NCBI RefSeq assembly: GCF_018275325.1
Contig: NZ_JAGVQR010000001.1
Location: forward strand, 1,612,001 to 1,676,000
Direction of reading: 5' to 3'
DNA from: Nocardioides palaemonis
GTDB lineage: Bacteria > Actinomycetota > Actinomycetes > Propionibacteriales > Nocardioidaceae
Length of the DNA stretch: 64,000 nt
Shown: positions 8,490 to 18,607 of the stretch, piece after piece
Layout of the letters: the number at the start of each line of letters is the position of its first letter
How positions within the stretch are numbered: position 1 is the first letter of the stretch
Translations under genes and position numbers: made by a program
Notes under the pieces: generated by a model
The model's input: the letters and a program-made list of their open reading frames with translations, nothing else
Databases searched by the model: none
What the model was told of the DNA's origin: nothing

Positions 8490-9578
8490 GTGAACTGGGA
8501 CGACACCGACCTCGACGACGAGCTCTCCGGAGCCGAGCTCGCCCACCTGCAGCGCCTCACCGACGCGGAGGCCGACGGCGACGAGCGCGCGGTCGAGGCG
8601 GCGCTGCGGCCCAAGACCCTCGACGAGGTCGTCGGGCAGGCGCGGGTGCGCGACCAGCTCGGCCTGGTGCTCGAGGCGGCCCGGCGCCGCGGGCGGGCGC
8701 CCGACCACGTGCTGCTCTCCGGCCCTCCCGGTCTGGGCAAGACGACGCTCGCGATGATCATCGCCGCCGAGATGGGCACCCCGCTGCGGCTCACCAGCGG
8801 CCCCGCCATCACCCACGCCGGCGACCTCGCCGCGATCCTGTCGGGGCTCAACGAGGGCGACGTCCTCTTCGTCGACGAGATCCACCGGATGTCGCGCCCG
8901 GCCGAGGAGATGCTCTACATGGCCATGGAGGACTTCCGGGTCGACGTGGTCATCGGCAAGGGCCCGGGCGCCACCGCGATCCCGCTGGAGATCCCGCCCT
9001 TCACCCTGGTCGGCGCCACCACGCGCGCCGGCCTGCTGCCCGGGCCGCTGCGCGACCGGTTCGGCTTCACCGCCCACCTCGAGTTCTACGAGCCCGACGA
9101 GCTCGACCGGATCGTGCACCGCTCCGCGGGGCTGCTCGGCGTGCACCTCACCTCCGAGGGGTCCGGCGAGATCGCCTCCCGCTCCCGCGGCACCCCGCGC
9201 ATCGCCAACCGGCTGCTGCGACGGGTGCGCGACTACGCCCAGGTGCGGGCCGACGGCGTCCTCTCGCTGCCGGTCGCGCGGGCCGCGCTCGACCTCTTCG
9301 AGGTCGACGAGTCCGGCCTCGACCGGCTCGACCGGGCGGTCCTCGACGTCCTCTGCCGGCGCTTCGGCGGCGGTCCGGTCGGCGTCTCGACGCTCGCGGT
9401 CGCCGTCGGTGAGGAGCGCGAGACGGTGGAGGAGGTCGCGGAGCCGTTCCTCGTGCGGATGGGCATGCTCGCCCGTACGCCCCGGGGACGGATCGCCACC
9501 CCGGCCGCGTGGCACCACCTCGGTCTGACGCCGCCCGCGCTCCCGACCGTCGACTCCACGCTCTTCGACGACGTGTGA
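8490..9578 (+). CDS. ruvB: Holliday junction DNA helicase RuvB
   Basis: 362-residue AAA+ motor driving branch migration. Walker [12 protein letters not shown] (about residue 75), Walker [10 protein letters not shown], sensor 1 [19 protein letters not shown] with the arginine finger, and the C-terminal winged helix [19 protein letters not shown]. The N-terminal extension ([15 protein letters not shown]) is somewhat longer than in E. coli. GTG 8490 begins just after the ruvA stop. Confidence 0.95.
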   Translation: MNWDDTDLDDELSGAELAHLQRLTDAEADGDERAVEAALRPKTLDEVVGQARVRDQLGLVLEAARRRGRAPDHVLLSGPPGLGKTTLAMIIAAEMGTPLRLTSGPAITHAGDLAAILSGLNEGDVLFVDEIHRMSRPAEEMLYMAMEDFRVDVVIGKGPGATAIPLEIPPFTLVGATTRAGLLPGPLRDRFGFTAHLEFYEPDELDRIVHRSAGLLGVHLTSEGSGEIASRSRGTPRIANRLLRRVRDYAQVRADGVLSLPVARAALDLFEVDESGLDRLDRAVLDVLCRRFGGGPVGVSTLAVAVGEERETVEEVAEPFLVRMGMLARTPRGRIATPAAWHHLGLTPPALPTVDSTLFDDV

Positions 9579-9610
9579 GGCGAGCTGTGAGGCGGCGGGG
9601 GAGCGCCACG

Positions 9611-9616
9611 TAGACT
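9611..9616 (+). promoter_or_regulatory. -10 element TAGACT before yajC
   Basis: TAGACT lies 42 bases before GTG 9659, which has its own AGGAGA ribosome-binding site (9645-9650), so this would be a leadered transcript. Confidence 0.4.
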
Positions 9617-9658
9617 CGCCGCGCTCACGCACCCCCGACCTCCCAGGAGATCCCACCC

Positions 9659-9952
9659 GTGAACGACCTCGCCGCCCTCCTGCCCCTGGTGGCCATCGTG
9701 GCCCTCTTCTGGTTCATGGTGATCCGCCCGCAGCAGCGCCGCCAGCGTGAGGTGGTCTCGCTGCAGAACAGCATCCAGGTCGGCCAGCGCGTGATGATGT
9801 CGTCCGGCGTCTTCGGCACCGTCGTCTCGCTCACCGACGACCGCGCCCGCCTCGAGATCGCCCCCGGCACCCAGATCGAGATCGCCCGCGCCGCGATCGC
9901 GAAGATCGACGAGCCGGTGATCGGCGAGCCCGGCGAGCCCGGCGATGCCTGA
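9659..9952 (+). CDS. yajC: Preprotein translocase accessory subunit YajC
   Basis: 97 residues: one N-terminal membrane segment (LAALLPLVAIVALFWFMVI) followed by the family motif RPQQRRQREV and a beta-rich cytoplasmic tail (VMMSSGVFGTVVSL). YajC associates with SecDF at the Sec translocon. GTG 9659 has AGGAGA eight bases upstream. It overlaps apt by eight bases. In Mycobacterium and Streptomyces secD and secF stand between these two genes; here there is no room for them. Confidence 0.9.
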   Translation: MNDLAALLPLVAIVALFWFMVIRPQQRRQREVVSLQNSIQVGQRVMMSSGVFGTVVSLTDDRARLEIAPGTQIEIARAAIAKIDEPVIGEPGEPGDA

Positions 9953-10493
9953 CCGGCAGGCCGCCGCGGAGGCGCTGCGGCGCCTCACGGTCGACGTCGC
10001 GGACTGGCCCGAGCCTGGCGTGACGTTCAAGGACATCACCCCGGTGCTGGCCGACCACGACGCGTTCTCGGCCGTCATCGCCGCGCTCGCCGCCGCCGGT
10101 CGTGACGAGCACGGTGCCGTGGCGGTCGACAAGGTCGTCGGCATGGAGGCGCGCGGCTTCATCCTCGCCGCCCCGGTCGCGCTGGCCCTCGGCGTCGGCT
10201 TCGTGCCGGTGCGCAAGGCCGGCAAGCTGCCGCGCGAGACCCACGCCGTCTCCTACACCCTGGAGTACGGCGAGGCGACGCTCGAGCTGCACCGCGACGC
10301 GATCGCGCCCGGTGAGCGGGTGCTGCTGGTCGACGACGTGCTCGCCACCGGCGGCACCGTGGCCGCCACCCGGCGGCTCGTCGAGTCCTGCGGAGGAGTC
10401 GCCACGGCGGTGTCGGTGCTCATGGAGCTGGGCTTCCTCGACCCGCGCGCCACCACCGGCGACCTCCCGGTCGAGACCCTGCTGACCATCTGA
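9945..10493 (+). CDS. apt: Adenine phosphoribosyltransferase
   Basis: 182 residues converting adenine and PRPP to AMP. The type I PRTase signature VLLVDDVLATGGTV binds PRPP; the N-terminal WPEPGVTFKDITPVL and VGMEARGFILAAPVA are typical of Apt. ATG 9945 overlaps the end of yajC by eight bases. The next gene, relA, has its own promoter after a 59-base gap. Confidence 0.93.
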   Translation: MPDRQAAAEALRRLTVDVADWPEPGVTFKDITPVLADHDAFSAVIAALAAAGRDEHGAVAVDKVVGMEARGFILAAPVALALGVGFVPVRKAGKLPRETHAVSYTLEYGEATLELHRDAIAPGERVLLVDDVLATGGTVAATRRLVESCGGVATAVSVLMELGFLDPRATTGDLPVETLLTI

Positions 10494-10540
10494 CAAGACG
10501 GCGGGGGCCGGACCCGCCTCCGCGGCTCGTGACGGCTCAC

Positions 10541-10546
10541 TAGACT
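10541..10546 (+). promoter_or_regulatory. -10 element TAGACT before relA
   Basis: TAGACT plus six bases reaches ATG 10553, favouring this codon over the in-frame GTG at 10547 and predicting a leaderless relA mRNA. Confidence 0.5.
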
Positions 10547-10552
10547 GTGCCA

Positions 10553-12841
10553 ATGGCAGAGGAGCAGGCGCCCGCGCAGGAGACGAGGTCGGCCCCGCTG
10601 ACCGCCCGCGGCATGCGCGCCCGGCTCGCCCGGGTCGGCACCCGGCCGCCGTCGTCCAACCCGGTCCTGGAGCCGCTGTTCCGCGCCGTCCGGGCCAACC
10701 ACCCCAAGGCCGACCTCGCGCTGATCGAGCGGGCGTACCACGTCGCCGACAAGTGGCACACCGGCCAGATGCGCAAGAGCGGCGACCCCTACATCACCCA
10801 CCCGCTCGCGGTCACGACGATCCTCGCCGACATCGGCATGACCGAGCCGACCCTCGTCGCGGCCCTGCTCCACGACACGGTCGAGGACACGCCGTACACG
10901 CTCGACGCGCTGCGCGCCGACTTCGGCGACGAGGTCGCCCTGCTCGTCGACGGCGTCACCAAGCTCGACAAGGTGCAGTACGGCGACTCGGCGCAGGCCG
11001 AGACGATCCGCAAGATGATCGTCGCGATGGCCCGCGACATCCGGGTCCTCGTCATCAAGCTCGCCGACCGGCTCCACAACATGCGGACCCTGCGCTACGT
11101 CCCGGCGGCCTCGCAGGAGCGGTCCTCGCGCGAGACCCTCGACATCTACGCCCCGCTGGCCCACCGGCTCGGCATGAACACGCTCAAGTGGGAGCTCGAG
11201 GACCTCGCGTTCGCGACCCTCCACCCCAAGATCTACGACGAGATCGTCCGGATGGTCGCCGAGCGGGCGCCGTCGCGCGACCAGTTCCTCGCCGAGGTCG
11301 TGGCCGACATCGAGGCCGACCTCAAGTCCGCCAAGATCAACGCGAAGGTCACCGGCCGGCCGAAGCACTACTACTCGATCTACCAGAAGATGATCGTCGG
11401 CGGCCGCGACTTCTCCGACATCTACGACCTGGTCGGCATCCGCATCCTCGTCGACGAGGACCGCGACTGCTACAGCGCGCTCGGCGTGATCCACTCCCGC
11501 TGGAACCCGGTGCTGGGGCGGTTCAAGGACTACGTCGCGATGCCGAAGTTCAACATGTACCAGTCGCTGCACACGACGGTCATCGGCCCGCAGGGCAAGC
11601 CGGTCGAGGTGCAGATCCGCACCTTCTCCCAGCACCGTCGCGCGGAGTACGGCGTGGCCGCGCACTGGAAGTACAAGGAGAACAACAAGGCCGGCGTCGA
11701 CACCGACAAGCTCGGCGACCAGGACGACATGACCTGGGTGCGCCAGCTGCTCGACTGGCAGAGCGAGGTCGAGGACCCGGGGGAGTTCCTGGAGTCGCTG
11801 CGCTTCGAGATGAACCAGGCGCAGGTCTACGTCTTCACGCCCCGCGGCGACGTGATCCCGCTGCCGGCGGGCTCGACGCCGGTCGACTTCGCGTACGCCG
11901 TGCACACCGAGGTCGGCCACCACACCATCGGCTCGCGGGTCAACGGCCGGCTGGTGCCGCTGGAGTCCACCCTCGACAACGGTGACGTCGTCGAGGTCTT
12001 CACCTCCAAGGCGCCCACCGCCGGCCCCTCGCGCGACTGGCTCAACTTCGTCCAGTCGCCGCGGGCGCGCTCCAAGATCCGCCAGTGGTTCACCAAGGAG
12101 CGTCGCGAGGAGGCGATCGAGCGCGGCAAGGACCAGATCGCCAAGCTGATGCGCAAGGAGGGTCTGCCCCTCAACCGCCTGATGACCCACGACGTGCTGG
12201 TGCTCGTTGCCGAGCACTTCCACCACGCCGACGTGTCCGCGCTCTACGCCGCGGTCGGCGAGGGCAACCTCAGCGCCCAGGCGGTCGTCCGGCGCGTCAT
12301 CGACCTGCACGGCGGCGACGAGGGCGCGGCCGAGGACCTCGCCGAGGGCGTCACCATCACGGGCCGCTCCCGGGCGACCAAGCCCGGCCCGACCGACGCC
12401 GGCGTGATCGTGCGCGGCGTCGACGACCTGTGGGTCAAGCTCGCCAAGTGCTGCACGCCCGTCCCGCCCGACCCGATCCTCGGCTTCGTCACCAAGGGCG
12501 GCGGGGTCTCGGTGCACCGCAAGGACTGCACCAACGCCGCGAGCCTGCTCACCCAGCCCGAGCGGGTGCTGGAGGTCGAGTGGGCGCCCACCTCGCAGAC
12601 GACGTTCCTGGTCAACATCCAGGTCGAGGCGCTCGACCGCGCGCGGCTGCTCTCCGACATCACGATGGCGCTCTCCGACGCCCACGTGAACATCCTCAGC
12701 GCGACGCTCTCCACCACCCGCGACCGGGTGGCCAAGAGCCGGTTCTCCTTCGAGATGGCCGACGCGGCCCACCTCGACGGCGTGCTCCGCGCCGTGCGCG
12801 CCGTGCCGGGCGTCTTCGACGCCTACCGCGTCACCGCCTGA
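10553..12841 (+). CDS. relA: Bifunctional (p)ppGpp synthetase/hydrolase Rel
   Basis: 762 residues, the long RelA/SpoT form. Order: HD hydrolase ([23 protein letters not shown]), synthetase domain ([34 protein letters not shown]), TGS ([20 protein letters not shown]), a zinc-finger/RIS segment ([20 protein letters not shown]) and a C-terminal ACT domain ([19 protein letters not shown]). It sets the stringent-response alarmone level. Both catalytic halves look intact. ATG 10553 chosen from the promoter spacing. It converges on the DUF349 gene across a palindrome array. Confidence 0.95.
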   Translation: MAEEQAPAQETRSAPLTARGMRARLARVGTRPPSSNPVLEPLFRAVRANHPKADLALIERAYHVADKWHTGQMRKSGDPYITHPLAVTTILADIGMTEPTLVAALLHDTVEDTPYTLDALRADFGDEVALLVDGVTKLDKVQYGDSAQAETIRKMIVAMARDIRVLVIKLADRLHNMRTLRYVPAASQERSSRETLDIYAPLAHRLGMNTLKWELEDLAFATLHPKIYDEIVRMVAERAPSRDQFLAEVVADIEADLKSAKINAKVTGRPKHYYSIYQKMIVGGRDFSDIYDLVGIRILVDEDRDCYSALGVIHSRWNPVLGRFKDYVAMPKFNMYQSLHTTVIGPQGKPVEVQIRTFSQHRRAEYGVAAHWKYKENNKAGVDTDKLGDQDDMTWVRQLLDWQSEVEDPGEFLESLRFEMNQAQVYVFTPRGDVIPLPAGSTPVDFAYAVHTEVGHHTIGSRVNGRLVPLESTLDNGDVVEVFTSKAPTAGPSRDWLNFVQSPRARSKIRQWFTKERREEAIERGKDQIAKLMRKEGLPLNRLMTHDVLVLVAEHFHHADVSALYAAVGEGNLSAQAVVRRVIDLHGGDEGAAEDLAEGVTITGRSRATKPGPTDAGVIVRGVDDLWVKLAKCCTPVPPDPILGFVTKGGGVSVHRKDCTNAASLLTQPERVLEVEWAPTSQTTFLVNIQVEALDRARLLSDITMALSDAHVNILSATLSTTRDRVAKSRFSFEMADAAHLDGVLRAVRAVPGVFDAYRVTA

Positions 12842-13023
12842 CGCCGAGTCGGCGCCAAAGTCGAGGCACAGCGCGCCGAGTCGGCGCAAGTGTCGCGACG
12901 AAAGGCGCCGAGTCGGCGCAAATGCTCCGGAACTTCAGGACATTCGCGCCGACTCGGCGGTGGTCAGGCGGACATTCGCGCCGACTCGGCGGTGGTCAGG
13001 CGGACATTCGCGCCGACTCGGCG
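12842..13023. repeat. Array of GCCGA(G/C)TCGGC palindromes, locus 1
   Basis: Six copies of the 11-base palindrome in 182 bases: three in one orientation (around 12845, 12876, 12908) and three in the other (about 12949, 12981, 13013). The last three form an exact 32-base tandem period (GACATTCG, CGCCGACTCGGCG, GTGGTCAGGCG). Units at 12906-12924 and 12941-12959 are 19-base inverted copies with one mismatch and could fold as one long hairpin. The array lies between converging relA and DUF349 genes, so it could end both transcripts. No spacers of CRISPR type are present. Confidence 0.75.
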
Positions 13024-13025
13024 AC

Positions 13026-14288
13026 TCAGCCGAAGTCGGCGGCGGCCTTGCGCGCCATGTCGAGGAACGCCTGCTTGTTGGCGAGCTCGGACTCGAGGTC
13101 CTTGACCCGGCGGTCGTCACCGGCGGCCTGCGCCTTGTCGAGCCGGGCCTGGGTCTCGGCGATGCCGGCCTCGAGCTTGGAGACCATGTCGTCGGCGCGG
13201 GCGGACTTCTCCGGGTCGCTGCGGCTCCACTGCTCGTCCTCGACGGCACGGATCGCCTGCTCGACCTTGCGCATCCGGCCCTCGAGCTCCTTCATCCGGT
13301 CGCGCGGGACCTTGCCGGCGGCGTCCCAGCGGTCGGCGAGGTCGCGGAAGGCCTTCTTCGCAGCCTCGAGGTCCGTCACCGGGACGAGTGCCTCGGCCTC
13401 GACGAGGATGGCGTCCTTGACCTCGGCGTTGGCGCTGAACTCCTCGTCGAGGGCGGCGTTGGCGGCGTCGCGGGCACCGAAGAACGTGTCCTGCGCGCCG
13501 CGGAAGCGCTGCCAGAGCTGGTCGTCGACCTCGCGCGGGGCGGGCCCGGCGGCCTTCCACTCGCGCATCAGGTCGCGGTAGCGGCCCGCGGTCGGTCCCC
13601 ACTCGGTGGAGGAGGAGAGCGCCTCGGCCTCGGTCGCCAGGCGCTCCTTGATGACCCGCGCGGCGTCGCGTCGCTCGTGCTCCTCGGCGAAGTGCGCCTT
13701 GCGGTGCCGGGTGTAGGTCGTGCGGGCGGTGGAGAACCGGCGCCACAGCGCGTCGTCGGTGGCCCGGTCGAGCCGGGGGAGCTCCTTCCAGGTGGACAGG
13801 AGGTCGCGCAGCCGGTTGGCGCCGTTGCGCCAGTCGGTGCCGGCGGCGAGCCGCTCGGCCTCGGCGACGAGCTGCTCCTTCTGGGCCTTGGCCTCCGCGC
13901 TCTTCTGGGCGCGCTCCTCCTTGCGGGCGGCGCGCTGGGCGGCGACGACCGGGGCGAGCGCGTCGAGGCGCGCGGCCAGCGACACGAGGTCGCCGACGGC
14001 GTGCGCGTCGACGACCTGCTCGCGCAGGGACTTGATCGAGGACCCGGCCTCCTCGGGCGCCAGCCGACCGGACGCGACGCGCTGCTCGAGGAGGTGGACC
14101 TTGCCCTCCAGCTCGTCGAAGCGCTTGGTGAAGAACTCCAGGGCCTCGGCCGGCGTGCCGGCCTCGTAGGACCCGACGGATCGCTCGCCATCGGCGGTAC
14201 GGACATAGACGGTGCCGTCCTCGGCCACCCGGCCCCAGGCGTTGCCGCCGGGCGTCGAGGCGTCGTCGGACTGCTGGTCGGCGCTCAT
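13026..14288 (-). CDS. DUF349 domain-containing protein
   Basis: 420 residues, rich in Ala, Glu and Arg and largely helical/coiled coil. At least three DUF349 repeats can be seen as W-K-x-L or W-x-A-A-G-x-x-P motifs (STWKELPRLDRATDDALWRR, MREWKAAGPAPREVDDQLW, ADRWDAAGKVPRDRMKELE). Streptomyces carry a DUF349 gene at the same place after relA. Function unknown; no enzyme motif seen. A TACGAT element eight bases before the ATG on the minus strand is a plausible -10. Confidence 0.8.
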   Translation of the reverse strand: MSADQQSDDASTPGGNAWGRVAEDGTVYVRTADGERSVGSYEAGTPAEALEFFTKRFDELEGKVHLLEQRVASGRLAPEEAGSSIKSLREQVVDAHAVGDLVSLAARLDALAPVVAAQRAARKEERAQKSAEAKAQKEQLVAEAERLAAGTDWRNGANRLRDLLSTWKELPRLDRATDDALWRRFSTARTTYTRHRKAHFAEEHERRDAARVIKERLATEAEALSSSTEWGPTAGRYRDLMREWKAAGPAPREVDDQLWQRFRGAQDTFFGARDAANAALDEEFSANAEVKDAILVEAEALVPVTDLEAAKKAFRDLADRWDAAGKVPRDRMKELEGRMRKVEQAIRAVEDEQWSRSDPEKSARADDMVSKLEAGIAETQARLDKAQAAGDDRRVKDLESELANKQAFLDMARKAAADFG

Positions 14289-14397
14289 GGTCGCCCATCG
14301 TAGTCATGCCCCGGACCGGCCTCGGTAGGCTTCCGTCCGGCGGGCACCACCCGTCCGCCCGATCTGCCGCCCCCGAGCCCTGCAAGGACTGACGCCT

Positions 14398-15090
14398 GTG
14401 TTCATCGCTGGTTTCCCCGCCGGCCCCTGGGGGACCAACTGCTACGTCGTGGCGACGGGACCCGGCGCGGAGTGCGTCGTCATCGACCCCGGCAAGGACT
14501 CCGCAGCGGGTGTCGACCAGGTGGTGCGCGAGCACCGGCTCAAGCCGGTCAGCGTGCTGGTGACCCACGGCCACGTCGACCACATGTGGTGCGTGGCGCC
14601 GGTTGCCGGGACGTACGACGCGACGGCGTGGATCCACCCGGCCGACCGGCACCTGCTGTCCGACCCGATGGCGGGGATGAGCCGGGAGACCACCCAGATG
14701 CTGCTCGGCGGCGACTACTCGTGGGCCGAGCCCGACGACGTGCGCGAGCTGTCCGACCTCGCCGAGCTCGAACTGGCGGGCCTGCGCTTCGTGGTCGACC
14801 ACACGCCCGGGCACACGGAGGGGTCGGTCACCTTCCGCTCGCCCTACGCCCAGCAGGACGTCTCCGAGGTGATGTTCTCCGGGGACCTGCTCTTCGCCGG
14901 GTCGATCGGGCGCACCGACCTCCCGGGCGGCGACCACGCCACGATGCTGCGCAGCCTGACCGACAAGGTGCTGCCCCTGGCCGACGACGTCGTCGTGCTG
15001 CCCGGCCACGGCGAGCAGACGTCGATCGGCCGCGAGCGGGCCACCAACCCGTACCTCCAGGACCTCGCTCCCAGACAGGACCTCCGATGA
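14398..15090 (+). CDS. MBL-fold metallohydrolase (glyoxalase II-like)
   Basis: 230 residues with the metal site VLVTHGHVDHMW (H-x-H-x-D-H, about residue 60), a later DHTPGHTEGSV histidine, SGDLLF aspartate and LPGHGEQT histidine, complete for a binuclear zinc/iron hydrolase. The start FPAGPWGTNCYVV matches the glyoxalase II-like group that precedes hisS in Mycobacterium and Streptomyces. Substrate unproven. The stop overlaps the hisS ATG. Confidence 0.85.
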   Translation: MFIAGFPAGPWGTNCYVVATGPGAECVVIDPGKDSAAGVDQVVREHRLKPVSVLVTHGHVDHMWCVAPVAGTYDATAWIHPADRHLLSDPMAGMSRETTQMLLGGDYSWAEPDDVRELSDLAELELAGLRFVVDHTPGHTEGSVTFRSPYAQQDVSEVMFSGDLLFAGSIGRTDLPGGDHATMLRSLTDKVLPLADDVVVLPGHGEQTSIGRERATNPYLQDLAPRQDLR

Positions 15091-16490
15091 GCAAGATCGC
15101 CCCGCTGAGCGGGTTCCCCGAGCTGCTGCCGGCGCAGCGCGCCGTCGAGCGCGAGGTGATCGCCTCGCTGTCGCGCACCTTCGAGCTGCACGGCTTCGCC
15201 AACATCGAGACGCGGGTCGTGGAGCCGGTCGAGCGCCTCGCCAAGGGCGGCGAGGTCGACAAGGAGATCTACGTCCTGCAGCGGATCAACGCCGAGCCCG
15301 GCGCGAAGGCCGACCTCGGGCTGCACTTCGACCTCACCGTGCCGTTCGCGCGCTACGTCCTCGAGCACGCGGGGCACCTCGAGTTCCCGTTCCGTCGCTT
15401 CCAGGTCCAGCCGGCGTGGCGCGGCGAGCGGCCGCAGGAGGGCCGCTACCGCCAGTTCACCCAGGCCGACGTCGACGTCGTCGGCCGCGACGAGCTGCCG
15501 TTCCACCACGACGTGGAGGTGATGGCGGTGATGGTCGACGCGTTGTCCCGCCTCCCGATCCCGCGGGTGTCCTTCCAGTTCAACAACCGCAAGCTGATCC
15601 AGGGCTTCTACCGCGGCCTCGGGATCGACGACGTGACCGACGCGATCCGGGTGATCGACAAGCTCGACAAGCTCCCGGCCGACGAGGTCGCGCGGATGCT
15701 GGTCGAGCGCGTCGGCACCACGCCCGAGCAGGCGCAGCGCTGCCTCGACCTCGCCACGATCCGGGTCTCCGACACCTCGTTCGTGGAGACGGTGCGCGGC
15801 CTCGGCGTCACCGACGACCTGCTCGAGGAGGGACTCGCCGAGCTCGCCGCCGTGGTGGAGGGCTGCCGTGCAGTTGCCGACGGGCGGGTGGACGTGGAGG
15901 CCAACCTGCGCATCGCCCGCGGCCTCGACTACTACACCGGCACCGTCGTCGAGATCTTCATGGAGGGCTACGAGCGGCTGAAGTCGGTCGGCGGCGGAGG
16001 GCGCTACGACGCGCTCGCCAGCGACGGCCGGACGACCTACCCCGGTGTCGGCGTCTCGTTCGGCGTCTCGCGCACGCTGGTGCCGCTGATCGCCGACGGC
16101 GTGCTCGCCGGCAGCCGACCGGTGCCCAGCGCCGTCCTCGTCGCGCTCAACACCGAGGACGAGCGGGCCACGAGCGCCGCCGTCGCCTCGGCCCTCCGCG
16201 CCCGCGACGTCGCCTGCGAGGTCGCCCCCGCCCCCGCGAAGTTCGGCAAGCAGATCCGCTTCGCCGAGCGGCGCGGCATCCCGTACGTCTGGTTCGTCCA
16301 GGCCGACGCCGGCACGGGCGAGGTCCGGCACCAGGTCAAGGACATCCGCTCCGGTGATCAGGTCGACGCCGACCCTGCCACGTGGAGCCCTCCGGAGGTC
16401 GACCTCCGGCCCACCGTCATCAGCACCGTCAGTGAAGGTTTCGAGGCTCGCTCCGCTCGCACCTCAACCACCAAGGAGAACGAGAAGTGA
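15087..16490 (+). CDS. hisS: Histidyl-tRNA synthetase
   Basis: 467 residues, class II synthetase. Motif 1 region [16 protein letters not shown], motif 2 [19 protein letters not shown] followed by [11 protein letters not shown], the histidine-specific [10 protein letters not shown], and motif 3 [15 protein letters not shown]. The C-terminal anticodon domain is followed by a tail ([17 protein letters not shown]) encoded by a REP element, longer than needed for the family. ATG 15087 overlaps the MBL stop; the TGA overlaps the aspS GTG, so hisS and aspS are coupled. Confidence 0.94.
   Translation: MSKIAPLSGFPELLPAQRAVEREVIASLSRTFELHGFANIETRVVEPVERLAKGGEVDKEIYVLQRINAEPGAKADLGLHFDLTVPFARYVLEHAGHLEFPFRRFQVQPAWRGERPQEGRYRQFTQADVDVVGRDELPFHHDVEVMAVMVDALSRLPIPRVSFQFNNRKLIQGFYRGLGIDDVTDAIRVIDKLDKLPADEVARMLVERVGTTPEQAQRCLDLATIRVSDTSFVETVRGLGVTDDLLEEGLAELAAVVEGCRAVADGRVDVEANLRIARGLDYYTGTVVEIFMEGYERLKSVGGGGRYDALASDGRTTYPGVGVSFGVSRTLVPLIADGVLAGSRPVPSAVLVALNTEDERATSAAVASALRARDVACEVAPAPAKFGKQIRFAERRGIPYVWFVQADAGTGEVRHQVKDIRSGDQVDADPATWSPPEVDLRPTVISTVSEGFEARSARTSTTKENEK
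16437..16472 (-). repeat. 36-bp REP-like element, copy 2
   Basis: Plus strand reads GGTTTCGAGG to CCTCAACCACC around a GCTCGC core. It encodes the last part of HisS in frame and ends 14 bases before the aspS GTG; the aspS ribosome-binding site (AAGGAG) directly abuts it. Confidence 0.7.
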
Positions 16491-18289
16491 TTCGCACCCA
16501 TGACGCCGGCGCCCTGCGCGCCGACCACGTCGGCCAGACCGTCACGCTCGCCGGGTGGGTGGCGCGACGGCGCGACCACGGCGGCGTCGCGTTCCTGGAC
16601 CTCCGCGAGGCCAGCGGCGTCGTGCAGGTCGTCGTGCGCGACGAGGACGTCGCCCACAGCCTGCGCAGCGAGTACTGCCTGAAGGTCACCGGCGAGGTCG
16701 TCGCCCGCAAGGCCGGCAACGAGAACCCCAACCTCGCGACCGGTGACATCGAGGTCGTGGCCACCGACGTCGAGGTGCTCTCGGAGTCGGCGCCGCTGCC
16801 GTTCCCGATCGACGACCACGTGGAGGTGGGGGAGGAAGCGCGCCTCAAGCACCGCTACCTCGACCTGCGCCGCTCGGGCCCCAACGCCGCCCTGCGCCTG
16901 CGCAGCAAGATCAACAAGGCCGCGCGCGACGTCCTCGACGAGCGCGGCTTCGTCGAGGTGGAGACCCCCACTCTGACCCGGTCGACCCCCGAGGGTGCCC
17001 GCGACTTCCTGGTGCCGGCGCGCCTCGCGCCCGGCAGCTGGTACGCCCTCCCGCAGAGCCCGCAGCTGTTCAAGCAGCTGCTGATGGTCGGCGGCATGGA
17101 GCGCTACTTCCAGATCGCACGCTGCTACCGCGACGAGGACTTCCGCGCCGACCGACAGCCGGAGTTCACCCAGCTCGACATCGAGATGAGCTTCGTGGAC
17201 CAGGAGGACGTCATCGAGCTGATGGAGGACGTCCTCGAGGCGATGTGGGCGCAGGCCGGCCACACCATCGAGCGCCCGCTGCCCCGGATGACCTACGCCG
17301 AGGCGATGCAGAAGTACGGCTCGGACAAGCCCGACCTGCGGATGGGCCTCGAGCTGGTCGAGTGCACCGACTACTTCAAGGACACCACGTTCCGGGTCTT
17401 CTCCCCTGAGAACGCCGACTACGTCGGTGCGGTCGTGATGCCCGGCGGCGGCAGCCAGCCGCGCCGGCAGTTCGACGCCTGGCAGGACTGGGCCAGGCAG
17501 CGCGGCGCGAAGGGCCTGGCCTACGTCACGATCGCCGAGGACGGCGAGCTCGGCGGCCCGGTCGCGAAGAACCTCACCGACGCCGAGCGCGAGGGCCTGG
17601 CCGCACACGTCGGCGCCGCACCCGGCGACTGCATCTTCTTCGCCGCCGGACCGGTCAAGAGCAGCCGCGCGCTGCTCGGCGCGGCGCGACTGGAGATCGG
17701 TCGGCGCGGCGGCATGCTGGACGACTCGACCTTCGCCTTCACCTGGGTGGTCGACGCGCCGCTGTTCGAGCCGAGCTCGGACGCAGTGGCCAGCGGCGAC
17801 GTCGCGGTCGGCGCCGGAGCGTGGACGGCCGTCCACCACGCGTTCACGAGCCCCAAGCCGGAGTACCTCGACACCTTCGACACCGACCCCGGCACCGCGC
17901 TGGCCTACGCCTACGACATCGTCTGCAACGGCAACGAGCTCGGCGGCGGGTCGATCCGTATCCACCGCGGTGACGTCCAGAAGCGCGTCTTCCAGGTGAT
18001 GGGGCTCAGCGAGGAGGAGTCGCAGGAGAAGTTCGGCTTCCTGCTCGACGCCTTCAAGTACGGCGCGCCCCCGCACGGCGGCATCGCGGTCGGCATGGAC
18101 CGGATCGTGGCGATGCTCGCCGGCAGCGACTCGATCCGCGACGTCATCGCGTTCCCGAAGTCGGGCGGCGGCTACGACCCGCTGACCGCGGCGCCCGCGC
18201 CGATCACCCCCGAGCAGCGCAAGGAGGCCGGCGTCGACGCGAAGCCGGCGGCGCCCGCGCCCGCCGGGGGCGCGGACGCACCCGCCTGA
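16487..18289 (+). CDS. aspS: Aspartyl-tRNA synthetase (bacterial type)
   Basis: 600 residues with the order N-terminal OB anticodon domain ([20 protein letters not shown]), class II core ([40 protein letters not shown]) with a bacterial GAD insertion (about 290-420), and motif 3 [15 protein letters not shown]. The C-terminus is an Ala/Pro-rich tail ([15 protein letters not shown]). GTG 16487 overlaps the hisS stop and has AAGGAG upstream. Whether it also charges tRNA-Asn cannot be decided here. Confidence 0.94.
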   Translation: MIRTHDAGALRADHVGQTVTLAGWVARRRDHGGVAFLDLREASGVVQVVVRDEDVAHSLRSEYCLKVTGEVVARKAGNENPNLATGDIEVVATDVEVLSESAPLPFPIDDHVEVGEEARLKHRYLDLRRSGPNAALRLRSKINKAARDVLDERGFVEVETPTLTRSTPEGARDFLVPARLAPGSWYALPQSPQLFKQLLMVGGMERYFQIARCYRDEDFRADRQPEFTQLDIEMSFVDQEDVIELMEDVLEAMWAQAGHTIERPLPRMTYAEAMQKYGSDKPDLRMGLELVECTDYFKDTTFRVFSPENADYVGAVVMPGGGSQPRRQFDAWQDWARQRGAKGLAYVTIAEDGELGGPVAKNLTDAEREGLAAHVGAAPGDCIFFAAGPVKSSRALLGAARLEIGRRGGMLDDSTFAFTWVVDAPLFEPSSDAVASGDVAVGAGAWTAVHHAFTSPKPEYLDTFDTDPGTALAYAYDIVCNGNELGGGSIRIHRGDVQKRVFQVMGLSEEESQEKFGFLLDAFKYGAPPHGGIAVGMDRIVAMLAGSDSIRDVIAFPKSGGGYDPLTAAPAPITPEQRKEAGVDAKPAAPAPAGGADAPA

Positions 18290-18340
18290 CAGGCGTCCCC
18301 TGCCGCCTCGGAGCCGCCCCTGAGTGGCGCCTGCGACAGC

Positions 18341-18376
18341 GCCCCCGCAGCCCCGGGACCCCGGGGCTGCGGGGGC
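18341..18376 (+). terminator. Terminator after aspS
   Basis: A 17-base perfect inverted repeat (left arm 18341-18357, right arm 18360-18376) almost entirely G-C. The spacer is two bases, so inner pairs would open to form the loop. Confidence 0.65.
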
Positions 18377-18482
18377 GTCGTCGCGTGGAAGGACCTGCCT
18401 CCCACGCGCCTCTGCGACGGAGGACGTCCCGTCCGATGACCGAACGGCGTGAGGTTTGCCGGACACCGCGGACGAACGCGTC

Positions 18483-18498
18483 GTAACGCGATCGTTAC
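18483..18498. promoter_or_regulatory. Inverted repeat GTAAC-N6-GTTAC, possible GlnR operator
   Basis: Half-sites fit the loose GnnAC-N6-GnnAC pattern described for the nitrogen regulator GlnR of actinobacteria. It lies about 34 bases upstream of a TAGAGT -10-like element before the peptide transporter. Inference from pattern only. Confidence 0.35.
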
Positions 18499-18607
18499 CG
18501 GTCGGTGATCGTGCGTGCGGCGCGGGTCACATAGAGTCCCGTTCGGCGCAGGGGCCCGGGGGACCCTCGGACCGCGCCGCGAAAGTCCCGAACCAGATGG
18601 GGAGAGC

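Larger units (their letters stand above)
18290..18607 (+). other. Intergenic region aspS - dpp operon
   Basis: 318 bases without a gene. It holds the aspS terminator (18341-18376), a GTAAC-N6-GTTAC inverted repeat (18483-18498), a TAGAGT -10-like hexamer (18532-18537) and a GGGGAGAG ribosome-binding site ending just before ATG 18608. Confidence 0.6.

Noticed and set aside
12940..13023. CRISPR array
   Set aside because: Repeats follow each other with no unique spacers, only about 2.5 units, no cas genes in the window.
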